Shown piece by piece: positions 1 through 12,900 of a stretch of 64,000 nucleotides of DNA (the stretch's first letter is position 1; each line of letters opens with the position of its first letter). Made by a program: the position numbers and the translations under genes. The notes below the pieces were generated by a model. It searched no databases. It saw only the letters and a program-made list of their open reading frames with translations, and had not been told where the DNA came from. Origin of the DNA: Pseudomonas sp. dw_612 (lineage in GTDB: Bacteria; Pseudomonadota; Gammaproteobacteria; Pseudomonadales; Pseudomonadaceae); contig NZ_JAAVVC010000004.1 of the NCBI RefSeq assembly GCF_018449725.1, forward strand, positions 124,001-188,000, in the 5' to 3' direction.

Positions 1-3000
1 CGCGACCGGCGCGCGGTTCGCATTCGTAGCCGGCCATCGCCAGGCGATTGTGGTTGTACAGGTGGAAATAGCGCTCGACCTGCGCGTCTTCGATGCCGGG
101 GTACATGCCATTGAAGCGCACCAGTTTGTCGCGGAACTCGGCCATGTCCACGGTGCCGATCTGCTGGCGGAAACTCGGATCATCCGAGCCTTGGGTATCG
201 AGCAGCACCACCGTTACGTGACGATGCCCGGCCGCCGTCAAACGTCGGGCCATTTCATAGGCCACCAGACCACCGAACGATAGCCCGGTGAGCACCAGCG
301 GCTGCGTCATCAGCGGTTCGATCAGGCGCAAATAGGCCTCGGCCATGGCTTCGACCGTCGGCTCGGTGGCTTCCCCAGGATTCAACCCCGGCGACTGCAC
401 GCCGTAGACGCCGACCGCCTCCGGCAACACCTTGGCCAGGGACAGGTAACAAAATGCGGTGCCCCCCGCCGGGTGAATGCACACCACATTGCGCTGGCCC
501 GCCCCGCGACGGAATTCGATCAGGTTGCTTTGCACCGCTGCCGGACTGGCCCCGGCGCGCAACCAGCCGCCCAGGGCTTCGATGGTCGGGTAGCCGAGCA
601 CCACGCGCACCGGCACCTCGACGCAGAACGCCTGACCGATCTGGTGGGCCATTTTGATCGCCGCGATGGACGTCCCGCCGACATTGAAAAAGTTGTCGCG
701 AATGCCAATCTGGGTCGCCAGCAACAAACCTTTCCAGATTTGGTACAGGGTCAGTTCGATGTGGTCCCGAGGGCTGCTGAGGTTGACCTGACGATTGGCC
801 AAGTCTTGATCGGCCAGCGTCGTCAGGGCCACGCGATCGACTTTTCCATTGGCAGTCAGCGGCAGCGTGTCGAGCCACAGGTAAGCGCTGGGCAACACCG
901 CGCTTGGCAGCGTCGCCGCCAGGTGCGCGTGCACCGCTGACTCATCCGGCGTCTCCATCACCGCGCAGCAGGCCACCAGCCGCTGGTTCTGCGCCGTGTC
1001 GCCGACCATCAGCACCACGGCGGCGCGGATGTCGGCGCACGCTTCCAGGCGTGCCTCGATCTCGCCCAGTTCCAGACGCACGCCGCGCAACTTGACCTGG
1101 AAGTCGTTGCGGCCGAGAAATTCCAGCTGACCGTCCGGGCGATAGCGCGCCAGATCGCCACTGCGATACAACCGGTCACCGGGCACGAACGGGTTATCGA
1201 TAAAGCGCTCGGCCGTGAGTTGTGCCAGTCCCAGATAACCGCGCGCCACGCCGACACCGCCGATGTGCAATTGCCCGGTGACGCCCACCGGCACGGGCGC
1301 ATCGCGCTCATCCAGCACGTAGAAACGGTTGTTGGCGATGGGTCGGCCAATCGGCACTTGCAGGGCCGGCACCTCGGCGCCGGGCTCCAGGGTCCAGACG
1401 CTGTTGATCACCGTCGTTTCCGTCGGGCCATAGACGTTATGCAAGCGGGCATGGGGCAGCCGTTCCTGAAAACGCCGGGCCAGGGCGGGCGACAGCTCGC
1501 CACCGCCGCTGAAGACGTCAGTCAGTTCGGTGCAGAGGCTGACTTCGTCGACCTCAAGAAACAGTTGCAGCATGGCCGGCACAAACACCAACGCCGTGAC
1601 CCGCTGCTCGCGCACCACCTTCGCCATGTAACCCGGCTCCAGATGACCGCCGGGACGCGCCACCACCAAACGCCCGCCCGTGGCCAGCGGCCAGAAGGTC
1701 TCCCAGGCCGAGGCGTCGAAACCGAAGGGAATCTTGTGCAGCATCACCCCGGTTTCACCGCAGACCTGCGAACACCACAGCAGCAGATTGCTCAGGCCGC
1801 GATGGGCGACCATCGCGCCCTTGGGCAACCCGGTGGTGCCCGAGGTGTAAATCACATAAGCCAGGTGATCGGGGGTCAGACCGACGCTGCGCGGATCGGG
1901 ATTGTCCGGCGACAGCCCGGCCCAGCGTGTGGCGTCAGCCTGAAGGTCGAGCACCGGCGCTTCCCAGGTGGAACCTTGCTGCGCCTGGCGCAAAATTGCG
2001 TGCGCCGAACCGAGGGTCAGCAGCACCGCCGGGGTGCTGTCGCTGAGCATATGGCTCAGGCGCCCGATCGGGTAATTCGGGTCCAGCGGCACATAAGCGC
2101 CACCGGCCTTGAGCACCGCCAACAAGGCCACCGGCAATTCCAGCGAACGTTCGAGGCACACCGCCACGCGCACGTCAGGGCCAACGCCGAGGCTGCGCAA
2201 ATACGCCGCCAGACGATTGGCCTGGGCATTCAATTCGCCGTAGCTCAGGGTTTCGGTCTCGAACGCCACCGCACAGGCCTGAGGATGGCGCGCGACTTGC
2301 GCTTCGAACAAGCGGTGCACGCAATCGACCGCTTGCGTCAGCGGCGCGGAACGGTTCCAGTCCACCAGGATGTGTTCGCGCTCGGCCTCGGCCAACAGCG
2401 ACAACCCACCCATCGGTTGCTTGGGGTCCAGGGCAATCTGTTCGAGCAGGTGCCGGTAATGACCGCTTAAACGTTCGATGGTCATGACGTCGAACAGGTC
2501 GGTGTTGTATTCCACCAGCAGGTTCAGGCGCCCTTCCCGTTCGACCCACTCAAACGCCAGGTCGAACTTGGCCGTGGCGCTGCTGGTGCTGTAGGGCGAA
2601 AGGTCCAGACCGGGCATTTGCACCGCGCCACCGGGAGTGTTCTGCAACACCATCATCACCTGGAACAACGGCGAATGACCGGTATCACGCGGCGGGTTGA
2701 CCGCCTCGACCACTCGGTCGAACGGCACGTCCTGATGCGCGTGCACATCGAGCATCTGCCCGCGCACTTCACGCAGCAATTCGGCAAACGTTTGCTGCGA
2801 ATCCAAATGTTGACGGATCACCAGCGTGTTGACGAAGTGACCGATCAGCGGCTCGATTTCCGGGCTGCTGCGGTTGGCGAACGGCGTACCGATGCACAAG
2901 TCCTGCTGACCGCTGTGCCGCCACAGCAACACGGCCAGCGCCCCCAGCAACACATTGAACAACGTGCCCTGGGTTTGCCGGGCCAAGGCGTTCAGTTCGC

Positions 3001-3907
3001 GCAGGGTGTTGCCGTCGAGGGATGAACTGAAGGTGGCCCCGGCGTAACGCTGCACCAGCGGTCGCGGCCGGTCGGTGGGCACGCTCGACAGCGCCGGCGC
3101 ATCGGCCAGGGTGCGCCGCCAGTAATCGAGTTGCGGGGTTAACGCGTCACCACCGAGACGTTGCTGTTGCCAGCAGGCGTAATCGGCGTATTGCACCGGC
3201 AAGGGTGCCAGGCTCGACGGTTCGCCGCGCCGGTAATCGCCATACAACGTGGCGACTTCATGCAGGATCACGCCCATCGACCAGCCATCAGCGATGATGT
3301 GGTGCACGCTGTACAGCCACAGGTATTCGTCGTCGGCCAGGCGCAACAACGCGGCCCGCAACAGCGGACCGGTGGCCAGGCCGAACGGCGCCCGGGCATC
3401 GTGATCGACTGCCGCCCGGACCTGCTGTTCGCGCTCGGCGGCTGGCATTTCTCGCAGATCGGTTACATTCAGTGCCAGCGACATCGCCGGGTGCACCACT
3501 TGACGCGGTTCGCCCTCCACGCTGCAAAACGTCGTGCGCAGGATTTCGTGGCGCTGGATCAGTTCGTTCAACGCCCGTTCCAGCAGCGGCACATCGAGCG
3601 ATCCCTTGAGGGTCACCGCCGAGGGCACGTTGTAGAAGGCATTGCCCGGTTCCAGTTGATCGAGAAACCACAGTTGCCGTTGTGAAAACGACAGTGGCGA
3701 GTGCGCTTCAGCGCCAGCCCTCAATGGAATCGCCCCGGCGTCATGGCCACCGAGCAACCCGATCAATTCAAGCTTGTGCAGCTTCAGCGCCTGCAACATT
3801 TCTTCAGTGAGAAAACCACGGGGCGCCTTGCAGCGCAGTTTGTCGCCGTCCACTTCGAGGACCACGGCATGACGCGCGAACAGCTCCAGCAATTGATAGG
3901 CGTTCAT
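1..3907 (-). CDS. Nonribosomal peptide synthetase, docking-C-A-T-TE (3' end beyond left edge)
   Basis: This is the terminal NRPS module, about 1302 residues visible and truncated by the window edge inside the thioesterase. Residues 1-52 resemble the TubC-type N-terminal docking domain (VLEVDGDKLRCKAPRG, then a helical LKLHKLELIGLL). A condensation domain follows with HHIIADGWS near residue 205. Next come an adenylation domain (YTSGTTGLPKG near 690, YGPTETT, then the GELxIGG-type motif as GQLHIGG), a carrier domain (FFNVGGTSIAA near 1077) and a type I thioesterase with GLSFGG near 1209. The adenylation pocket reads roughly D-A-W-V-F-G-V-V-I, for which I do not recognise a firm substrate. The ATG overlaps the stop of the upstream NRPS as ATGA, so translation is probably coupled. 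The thioesterase makes this the release module of a cytoplasmic assembly line. Confidence 0.93.
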   Translation of the reverse strand, partial: MNAYQLLELFARHAVVLEVDGDKLRCKAPRGFLTEEMLQALKLHKLELIGLLGGHDAGAIPLRAGAEAHSPLSFSQRQLWFLDQLEPGNAFYNVPSAVTLKGSLDVPLLERALNELIQRHEILRTTFCSVEGEPRQVVHPAMSLALNVTDLREMPAAEREQQVRAAVDHDARAPFGLATGPLLRAALLRLADDEYLWLYSVHHIIADGWSMGVILHEVATLYGDYRRGEPSSLAPLPVQYADYACWQQQRLGGDALTPQLDYWRRTLADAPALSSVPTDRPRPLVQRYAGATFSSSLDGNTLRELNALARQTQGTLFNVLLGALAVLLWRHSGQQDLCIGTPFANRSSPEIEPLIGHFVNTLVIRQHLDSQQTFAELLREVRGQMLDVHAHQDVPFDRVVEAVNPPRDTGHSPLFQVMMVLQNTPGGAVQMPGLDLSPYSTSSATAKFDLAFEWVEREGRLNLLVEYNTDLFDVMTIERLSGHYRHLLEQIALDPKQPMGGLSLLAEAEREHILVDWNRSAPLTQAVDCVHRLFEAQVARHPQACAVAFETETLSYGELNAQANRLAAYLRSLGVGPDVRVAVCLERSLELPVALLAVLKAGGAYVPLDPNYPIGRLSHMLSDSTPAVLLTLGSAHAILRQAQQGSTWEAPVLDLQADATRWAGLSPDNPDPRSVGLTPDHLAYVIYTSGTTGLPKGAMVAHRGLSNLLLWCSQVCGETGVMLHKIPFGFDASAWETFWPLATGGRLVVARPGGHLEPGYMAKVVREQRVTALVFVPAMLQLFLEVDEVSLCTELTDVFSGGGELSPALARRFQERLPHARLHNVYGPTETTVINSVWTLEPGAEVPALQVPIGRPIANNRFYVLDERDAPVPVGVTGQLHIGGVGVARGYLGLAQLTAERFIDNPFVPGDRLYRSGDLARYRPDGQLEFLGRNDFQVKLRGVRLELGEIEARLEACADIRAAVVLMVGDTAQNQRLVACCAVMETPDESAVHAHLAATLPSAVLPSAYLWLDTLPLTANGKVDRVALTTLADQDLANRQVNLSSPRDHIELTLYQIWKGLLLATQIGIRDNFFNVGGTSIAAIKMAHQIGQAFCVEVPVRVVLGYPTIEALGGWLRAGASPAAVQSNLIEFRRGAGQRNVVCIHPAGGTAFCYLSLAKVLPEAVGVYGVQSPGLNPGEATEPTVEAMAEAYLRLIEPLMTQPLVLTGLSFGGLVAYEMARRLTAAGHRHVTVVLLDTQGSDDPSFRQQIGTVDMAEFRDKLVRFNGMYPGIEDAQVERYFHLYNHNRLAMAGYECEPRAGR

Positions 3908-6900
3908 ACTTCAATCTCCTCCATGTCGCTGTCGTCACCGGGCTGGTCGGGGGCAAAGGCCTCGACCTGTGCGTGGTGCTGCTCATCCGTGGTACGCAGG
4001 CCACCGACCATCGAATAGATCAATTGATGGCTCGGCCCCAGGTCGAACAGCGCCGGCAGTTGCGCCTCCTCGATGGAACCCACGCCGCAGAGGCCCAGGC
4101 CTTGCTCGACGGCGGTCATGCTCAGCAATTGCGCCATGGCGCCGACTTCGATGTGGCAGAAGTCGCGACTGCGTTCGCCGTACAGCGGGCGGATCGCGGC
4201 CATGTCGGCGATGAAAAACAGCGAGAACGCGGCGTTCTCGTACACCGGGCGGTTGACGAAGTAGTCGTAGGTGTCCGGGTCGAGCAGCGTGTTGGCGAGG
4301 GCCAGCAATTGGTGCTGGCGCGGGTCGTAGTAGTACGCACCAGCGGGTACGCCGAGCACCCGGTCCGGCTTGACGTACAGGTACGCCTGGATCGGGTACA
4401 AGCCACCCGCCGACGGAAACTGGTATTTCACCTCGCCGTCGAGTTGGCCCTGGGCTAGTGCCGCTAAGAGTTCGGCAAAGGCGCGGGTCTCGATCGGTTG
4501 CGCGCCGTACTGACGCACCGAGCGGTAGTCGCTGAAGCGTTGGGCGAACGCCGGGGTTTGCGGCAGCGTCAGCGCGACGGCCGGCAAGTCCCGGCCAAAA
4601 CGGCGGCGCCCGCGCTGGTCAGCCTTGAATTGCGCACGTTGGTGCGGGTCTTCGATGACCTCCTCGGGGTTGCTCCCTCGCTGCTGGGCGTTGCTGACGA
4701 GTTCCTGGCGCGCCAGGCTCTGGCGGTACATGCCGATCAGGTGCAGCAACGTCGGTTGCGCCAAAAGTTGTGCCACATGCGGCCGAAAGCGCAGCTCACT
4801 GGACAGCGCATTGCTGATGCGCACGATGTCGATCGAGGTGGCTCCGAGGTTCAGCAGGTTGGCGTTGCCAGCAATGGCATCGCGCTTGAGCACGCCCTGC
4901 ACAATCGACACCAGACGCTGTTCCTGCGCGCCTTCCACTTCCAGCGCCGGGCCGGACGCCTGTTCCTGCGACGGTTCCGGCAGGCGTTTCTTGTCGACTT
5001 TGCCGTTGGAGGACAACGGCCAGGCCTCCACAAACGTAAACGACGACGGCACCATGTACGCCGGCAGTTTGTCCGCCAGGTACTGGGCGAAGTCGCTGGC
5101 CTGCAACGCCGGATCGGCCTTGAGCACATAGCCGGCCAGGCGTTTTTCTCCCAATGTGCTGCCGAGGATTTGCACCACGGCCCCTTGCACGCCGGGGTGG
5201 CGATTGAGCGCCGCTTCGATCTCGCCCAACTCGATGCGATAACCCTGGACCTTGACCTGATTGTCTTCGCGGCCGAGGAATTCGATGTTGCCGTCTGGCA
5301 ACACACGTCCGAGGTCGCCGGTGCGGTACAGGCGCTCGCCGGTCAGCGGGTGCGGGAAGAAACTGCCCGCGCTGAGCTTTTCATCGCGCCAGTAACCCTG
5401 GGCCAGGCCGATCCCGCCGATGTACAGCTGTCCCGCGACCCAGGTCGGGCGCACTTGCAGCGCTTCGTCCAGCACGTAGAAACGCTGGTGATCGAGGGCC
5501 TTGCCGTAGGGAATGCTGCGCCACGCCGGATCGACGTGCTGCACCGGGTAACAGATCGACCAGATCGAGGCTTCGGTCGCCCCGCCGAGGCTGAACAGTA
5601 GCGCCGACGGCTGCAACGCCCACAGCCGTTGCGGCAGGGTCAGGGGAATCCAGTCGCCGGACAGCATCGCCACCCGCAGGCTGGTGGGCAACGTGCCGCC
5701 CGCGCCCTCCACATATTCGAGCAACATGCCGAGCAGGGCCGGCACCGAGTTCCACAGGCTCACCCGGTGGCGTTCGATCAAATCCCGCCAGTGCGCCGGA
5801 TCGAGGGCCAGTTGCGGCTCAAGCACCACCACCGCCGCGCCCACCGCCAGGGTGCCGAAGAAGTCATAGACCGAGAGGTCGAAACTCAGGGACGAGATTG
5901 CCAACACACGGTCGGCCGGGCCGACGGTGAAGCGTCGGTTGATGTCGAGCAAAGTGTTGACCGCGCCCCGGTGGTCGATGACCACGCCTTTGGGCATGCC
6001 GGTGGAGCCGGAGGTGTAGATCACGTAGGCCAGATCGGTCGGTGCGACGTTGACCGGTTGCAGCGGCGCGTGTTCGGGCAAGACGTCATCGGTCACAGCG
6101 ATGGCGCTGACCTGCACAGGCCACTCGACCACGCCGAGCAGAGATGGTTGAGTCAGCACCAGGCTGACTTCGGCGCGTTCAAGAATATGCCGCACCCGCT
6201 CCGCCGGCAGCGTCGGGTCAATCGGCAGATAAGCGCCACCGGCGTACAGAATCGCCAGGGTCGCCACCACTTGTTCCCAGCCGCGTTCCATCATCACTGC
6301 GACCAGCCGATTAGGCATCACGCCCTCGGCCTGAAGCAGCGCCCCCAGGGACCGCGCCTCCGTGCGCAATTGCCCGTAGCTGAGTTGCCGCTGTGCAGCG
6401 ATCACCGCCACAGCGTCCGGCGTGATGAGGGCCTGACGCTCGAACAGTTCGTGCATCAATGGCAACGCTTCTTGAGTATCGAGGGGTGCCGGCAGGCGCG
6501 CCAACGGCAACAGTTGCGGTGTGCTCGCGTCCCATGCCGCCGGTTCCAGCAAGCGATCGAGCAGCGCGTTATAGGCGACGAACATCGCTTCGATCATGCC
6601 TTGCGGGAACAACTCGTCGATGCTGTCCCAGTTGAACAGCAAGCGTCCTTCCAGCTCCAGCAAGGTGTGGTCGAGCCATACCTGCGGGGTCTGGGTGATG
6701 CTGTGCATGTGCCTGGCGTTCAACGCGTCCGCCAGGTTGAACTCCGCCAGTTCCGGCGCGGCCTCGGACAAGGTGCTGTTGAATACGATCGGCATGGCCG
6801 TCTGCTGCACGCCCCGGGCCTGGGACAATTCCCGCAGCACCCGCACGCCGCTGACCACCGAGTGATCGATGTCTTGCCACAACTGCGCCTGCACCGCCCG

Positions 6901-9900
6901 GGCCTTATCGGTGAAGCTCATGGCCCCGGCGATGTTGACTTCCAGCAGCACAAGGGAAGTGAAGTCGCCGATGATTTCGTCGACATCCGGGTGCAACGGC
7001 AAGCGGTTGAACAACGGCAGACTCAGGGTAAAGCGCGGTTGTCGGCTCCACAGCGCCAGCACTTCGCTGAACGCGGTCAAGAGCATCACCGACGGCGTGA
7101 CCGCGAACTGTTTGGCCACGGCTTTGAGTCGCGCCCATTGCGCCGCCGGCATGTCGCGGTCGCGGCGGGTGAAGTGCGGGTTGGCAATGCTGTCTGGTTG
7201 GCGCACCAGCGGCAGGTCCGGCGCCGGCGCCAGGGTGGTGACCCGTTCGCGCCAGTAACTCAGGGCCTGTTCATAGCGCGTGCCGCTGCGCAGTTGGTGT
7301 TCGGCCAATACGTAGTCGCGGAACGTCAGGCCCGGCTCCGTCAGGGCCAGGTTCGGATCGACATAAAACGCCATCAGCTCGCGGGCGAGAATCTGCGTAC
7401 TCGCGGCATCGACGATCAGCGCATCGAGGCTGATGTGCAAATGGGTGAGGCCGTCATCGAGCAATGACAGGCTGAACTCGAACAGCGGCCAGCGACTGGC
7501 ATCCAGCACTTGGTGGGACTGGCGCTCGCGGGTGGCTTGCAACGTCTGTTGCGCGAACTCGGCGGGCACGCCACGCAAATCGCTGCGGGGCATGCAGTAC
7601 GTCGGCACCTGCTCCAGCACCTGTTGCGTACCGTCGCTGAGAAACACCACGCGCAGCATGTCATGGCGCTGGATCATGCGGTTCAGCGCCAACTCGAAGC
7701 GACTTGCATCGAAATCGGGAATGCGCAGCTCTTCGTAGCCGTGGGCACTGACGCCGCCAAGGCTGACCGTGGCTTCGCGACCGAACCAGTACGCTTGCTG
7801 GATATCGGTCAGGGGGAACGGCTGATGCCGGGCATCGCGATCCGCCTCGATCTCAAGAAAGGCCGGCACGATTTGCACGTCATCGCTGCGCCCGGCCTGC
7901 ACTTGCGCCGCCAAATCCATCAGCACCGGGGTCTTGAACAGGCTGCTCAGGGACAGTTGCGCGCCCATGCGCTGATTGATCGCGTAGATCATCCGTGTCG
8001 CCAGCAGCGAGTGCCCACCGAGTTCGAAAAAGTTGTCGTGAATCCCGACTCGCTCGCACTTGAGCACTTCGGCCCAGATCTCGGCCATTTGTCGCTCGGT
8101 GACGTCGCGCGGGGCCACGTAAGTCGCCCCGGCGTTGCGTTCCGGTGCGGGCAACGCCTGGCGATCGAGCTTGCCGTTGCGGGTCAAGGGCAACTGCGCC
8201 AGCGACACCCAGGCACTCGGAATCATGTGCTCCGGCAAATGCCGTTGCAGCTCGGTGCGCAGGGTTTCGCCGGACGCCGGGCCGACCACGTAGGCCACCA
8301 GGCGTTTGTCCCCCGGCACGTCTTCACGCAGCAGCACCGCGGCTTCCTGCACACCGGGTTGCTGTTGCAGCAGGCTGTCGATTTCGCCGAGCTCGATACG
8401 GAAGCCACGCAATTTGACTTGCTGGTCGATCCGTCCCAGGTACTGCACGTTGCCGTCGGCGTGGAACTTCGCCAGGTCACCGCTGCGGTACATGCGCGCG
8501 CCGGGTTTGGCGCTGAACGGGTCCGGCACAAAACGTTCGGCGGTCAGGTCCGGACGGTTCAGGTAGCCTCGGGCCAGGCAGGTGCCGGCGATGTACAACT
8601 CCCCCGCCACACCGACGGGCACCGGGTTCATGTCGACGTCCAGCACGTACAACCGCGCATTGGCGATCGGGCGGCCAATCGGCGGCGCATCCGGCCAGTG
8701 TTCCGCCTCACTGCACGCGAGGCGGAACTGGCTGACCACATGGGTTTCGGTCGGACCGTACTGGTTGTGCAAGTGCGACCCGCCGAGACCGCGCACAAAC
8801 CCGCGCAGTTCATCGTTGATTTGCAGGGCTTCACCGGCGGTGATGACCTCGCAGCCACCGGCCGGCATCGGCGCGTCGGACGCGGTCAGGCCGGCCAGTT
8901 GCTGCAACACGGCAAACGGCAGGTACGCGCGCTGCACGCCTTCGGCCACCAGGGTCGGACGCAACGCAGCGAGGTCTTTGCGACTGTCTTCGGTCATCAG
9001 CAACAGGCTGCCACCCGAACACAAGGTGCTGCAGATTTCCTGGAACGAGACATCGAAGTTCAGCGAGGCGAATTGCAGCACCCGGCCGGGAGTCGTCGCT
9101 TGATCGAGCTGCCAGGCGATCAGGTTATCCAGCGCGCGGCGGTTGTGCGCCACGCCTTTCGGGCGCCCGGTCGAACCGGAGGTGTAAAGCACGTAGCCCA
9201 GATTGTCGGGGCTGACGGTGACCTGCGGATCAGTGCCCGGACAGTGCGCCCATTGCTGCGCATCGGTGTCCATGCAGCAGATCGTCAGGTCGTGGATGAC
9301 CACCTCGCGCAACGCTGACTGAGTCAGCACCAAAGCAGGTGCGGCGTCGCTGAACATAAAGGCCAGACGCTCGCTCGGGTACGCCGGATCGAACGGCACA
9401 TACGCCGCGCCTGCCTTGAGGATCGCCAGCAAACCGATGACCATCTCCGGCGAGCGTTCCAGGCACAGCCCGACTCGATGCTCGGGACGCACGCCCTGTT
9501 TGATCAGGTAATGCGCCAGGCGATTGGCCGCCTGATTCAGTTCGCCATAACTCAGTGACCGACCATTCGCGAGCAACGCCACCGCGCCAGGCGTTTGCCG
9601 GGCCACGGCTTCAAACCGCGCCACACAATCGGGCATGGCCGAAGTGTCGCGCTCGGTGCGATTCCATTCGTGGACGATCTGTTGATGCTGTTCCGCGCTG
9701 AGCAAATCAACCGTGGTCAACGGCTGTTCGGGGTTTTCGACCATCTGGGTGAGCACCCGACGCAGGTACTCGCCGAACTGCGCCACCGTCCCCGGCTCGA
9801 ACAGGCCCGAGGCGTATTCCAGGCCACCGACAATCTGCCCGTCACGCTCGTGCAGCGCCAGTTGCAGATCGAATTTGGCCACGTGCTGATGGCTCTCGAC

Positions 9901-12900
9901 CGGGCTCACTTCAAGGCCGGACAACATCAGGTCTGAGTCCTGATCCTGCTCCCAGGCAAACAGCACCTGGAACAACGGACTGTGAGCCAGGCTGCGGGGC
10001 GGGTTGAGCAATTCGACGACTTGCTCGAACGGCAGGTCCTGATGTTCCTGGGCACCCAGCGCCACGCGGCGTGCCTGTTGCAGCCATTGCGCCACGGACG
10101 GCGAGCCCGAGCGGGTCATGCGCAACGCCAAGGTGTTGACGAAGAAACCGATCAGCCCTTCCAGTTCCTGTTGGGTGCGGTTGGCCGACGGCACACCGAT
10201 CACCACGTCGGGTTGCCCGGACAGGCGCGACAGCACCAGCGACCAGGCCGCGAGCAAGGTCATGAACAGCGTGGTGCCCTGCTGCATGCACAAGGCTTTC
10301 AACTGCGCGGTCAACGCCGGGTCGAACACCAGCGGCACAAAACCGCCGAGGTAATCCTGCACCGGCGGGCGCTTGTGATCGGCCGGCAGTTCCAGCAGCA
10401 CCGGCGCGCCGCCGAGGTTCTCGCGCCAGTAGCGGCTCTGGCCGGCCAGCACATCACCGGTCAACCACTGCCGTTGCCACACGGCGTAATCCACGTATTG
10501 CACGGGCAGTGGCGGCAGTGGATCGGCGCGATCGTGGATCGCGGCTTCGTACAACAGGCCCAGTTCACGGGTGAGCACGCCCATCGACCAGCCATCGGAG
10601 ATGATGTGGTGCTGGGTCAGTAGCAGCACGTGATCGTCGTCCGCCAGCCGCAGCAGGCTGACGCGCATCAACGGCCCATGGGTCAGGTCGAACGGCTTGG
10701 CGCCCTCTTCCTCGATCAACTGTGCAAGACGTGCCTCGGGGTGACCTTGCAGGTCGATCGCCGACAGTTTGATGAACTGCCAAAGCGGCGCGACCAGTTG
10801 CCGCCCTTCCCCTTCGACGGTGATGAACGTGGTGCGCAGCGCTTCATGACGCGCCACCAGTTGATTGAAGCTGCGTTCCAGGGCGGCGACCTGCAACGGA
10901 CCGCGCAGGCGCAGGTTCAATGGCATGTGATACGCCGCGTTGCCACCCTCCATTTGCGCGAGGAACCACAGGCGTTGCTGGGCAGACGACAACGTTTGCG
11001 CGCCCGACCGCTCAACAGCCGCTATCGCCACGCGAGCCTTGTCCTGGTTGAGTTTCAGGCGTTCGGCGAACTGTTCGAGCACTGGCGCGGCGAACAGCGC
11101 CGAAGGCGCCACTTCCAGGCCAAGTTGGTGCCGAACTTGAGCCAGTACGCGCATCACCAGCAACGAGTGACCGCCGAGGGCAAAGAACTGATCCTGACGC
11201 CCGACGCGCTCGACGCCGAGCACCTCGGCCCAGATGTTGGCCAGTGCGGTTTCCAGTTCTGTGCGCGGCGGCTCATAGTCACGTTGATCGAAAGCCTCGA
11301 CGCCGGGCGCCGGCAACGCGCTGCGATCGAGCTTGCCGTTGGCCGTCAGCGGCAGTGCATCCAGACGCACGAACGCCGTGGGCACCATGTAATCCGGCAG
11401 GCTGACGTGCAACTGCTCGCGCAGTGAACGCGGGCTCAGTGAAGCATCTTTGCTTTCGCAGTAATAGGCGACCAGTCGCGATTCACCGGCCGCATCCTGA
11501 CGCAACAGCACCAGGCTTTCACGCACCCCGGCGATGTCCGCCAGCCGCGCTTCGATTTCCCCCAGTTCCAGACGCAGGCCGCGCAGCTTGGCCTGGTAGT
11601 CATTGCGTCCGAGGAACTCCAGATTCCCGTCGGGCCGATAGCGCGCCATGTCACCACTGCGGTACAGGCGCTCACCCGCCACAAACGGGTTGTCGATAAA
11701 ACGTTCAGCGGTCAGTTGCGGCAGGTTCAGGTAACCCCGGGCCACGCCAACGCCACCGATGTGCAACTCGCCCGCGACACCCACGGGCACCGGCGCGCCC
11801 AAGGCGTCGAGCAGGTAAATCCGCGTGTTGGCCAGCGCCCGGCCGATGGGCAACACGCCGTCGGCCACGCGGGCGGCGTTGTATTCAAAACAGGTGCTGT
11901 CGATGCTCGCTTCGGTGACGCCATAGGCCTGGACAATCTGCGTCCGTTCGCCACACAGCCGGCGCAATTGCCGGGCGCTGTGGGCGGTCCAGATGTCCGA
12001 GCCGCAAACCACGGTGCGCATGAACGACAGGTCGTGGCCGCTTTCTTCGACCCAGGCCAGCAACGGATTAAGCACCGCCGGCACGAAGTCGGCAAAACCG
12101 ATGGGCGCCTCGCTCAGCAGGCGATACAGCGTTGGCGGGTCCATCAGTGCTTCACGTGGGCACATCACCAACGTGCCGCCAAAGCCCAGCGCTCGGATCA
12201 GGTCGGCGCTGAACACGTCGAAGGAAAAACCGGCCATTTGCAGGTGATTGAGGGGCGCGCCCAAGGCGTAGAGTTTTTCCCAGGCCGCACTCACGGCGAT
12301 CAGACCACGGTGCTCGACCATCACGCCTTTCGGGGTGCCGGTGGAGCCCGAGGTGTAGATCACGTACGCCAGATGTCGAGGTGTCAGCCCGACGGCAAGC
12401 GGGTCGGGATTGTCCGGCGACTGCGCTGCCCATGGGCGGGTGTCGGTGATGTCCAGCACCGTCGAATGCTCAAGGCTCACCGTGGCCGGGCCGTGGCTCA
12501 GCACCACGGCGGGAGCGCTGTCGGCGAGCATGTGCGCCAGGCGAGCCGGCGGATAGGCCGGGTCCAGCGGCACATAAGCGCCGCCGGCCTTGAGCACGGC
12601 CAGTACGCCGACCAGCATGTCCAGCGAACGCTTCAGGCACAGCCCGACGCGCACGTCCGGCCCGACGCCGAGGCTACGCAGGTGATGGGCAAGACGATTG
12701 GCCTGGGTGTTGAGGTCGTGGTAGCTCAAGACGTCATCGTGCAAACGTGCGGCGATGGCGTCGGGGTTGCGCTGGACCTGGGCTTCGAACAAACCGTGGA
12801 CGTATTGGTTGGCGTCGAACGGTTGCACGGCGCTGTTCCACTCGCGCAGCAGGCACTGGCGTTCGGCGTCGCCGAGCATCTCCAGGGCCATCACCGAAAC

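Noticed and set aside
1220..2470. Plus-strand frames of several hundred codons opposite the NRPS genes
   Set aside because: They overlap conserved adenylation and condensation motifs on the minus strand and have no recognisable domains.
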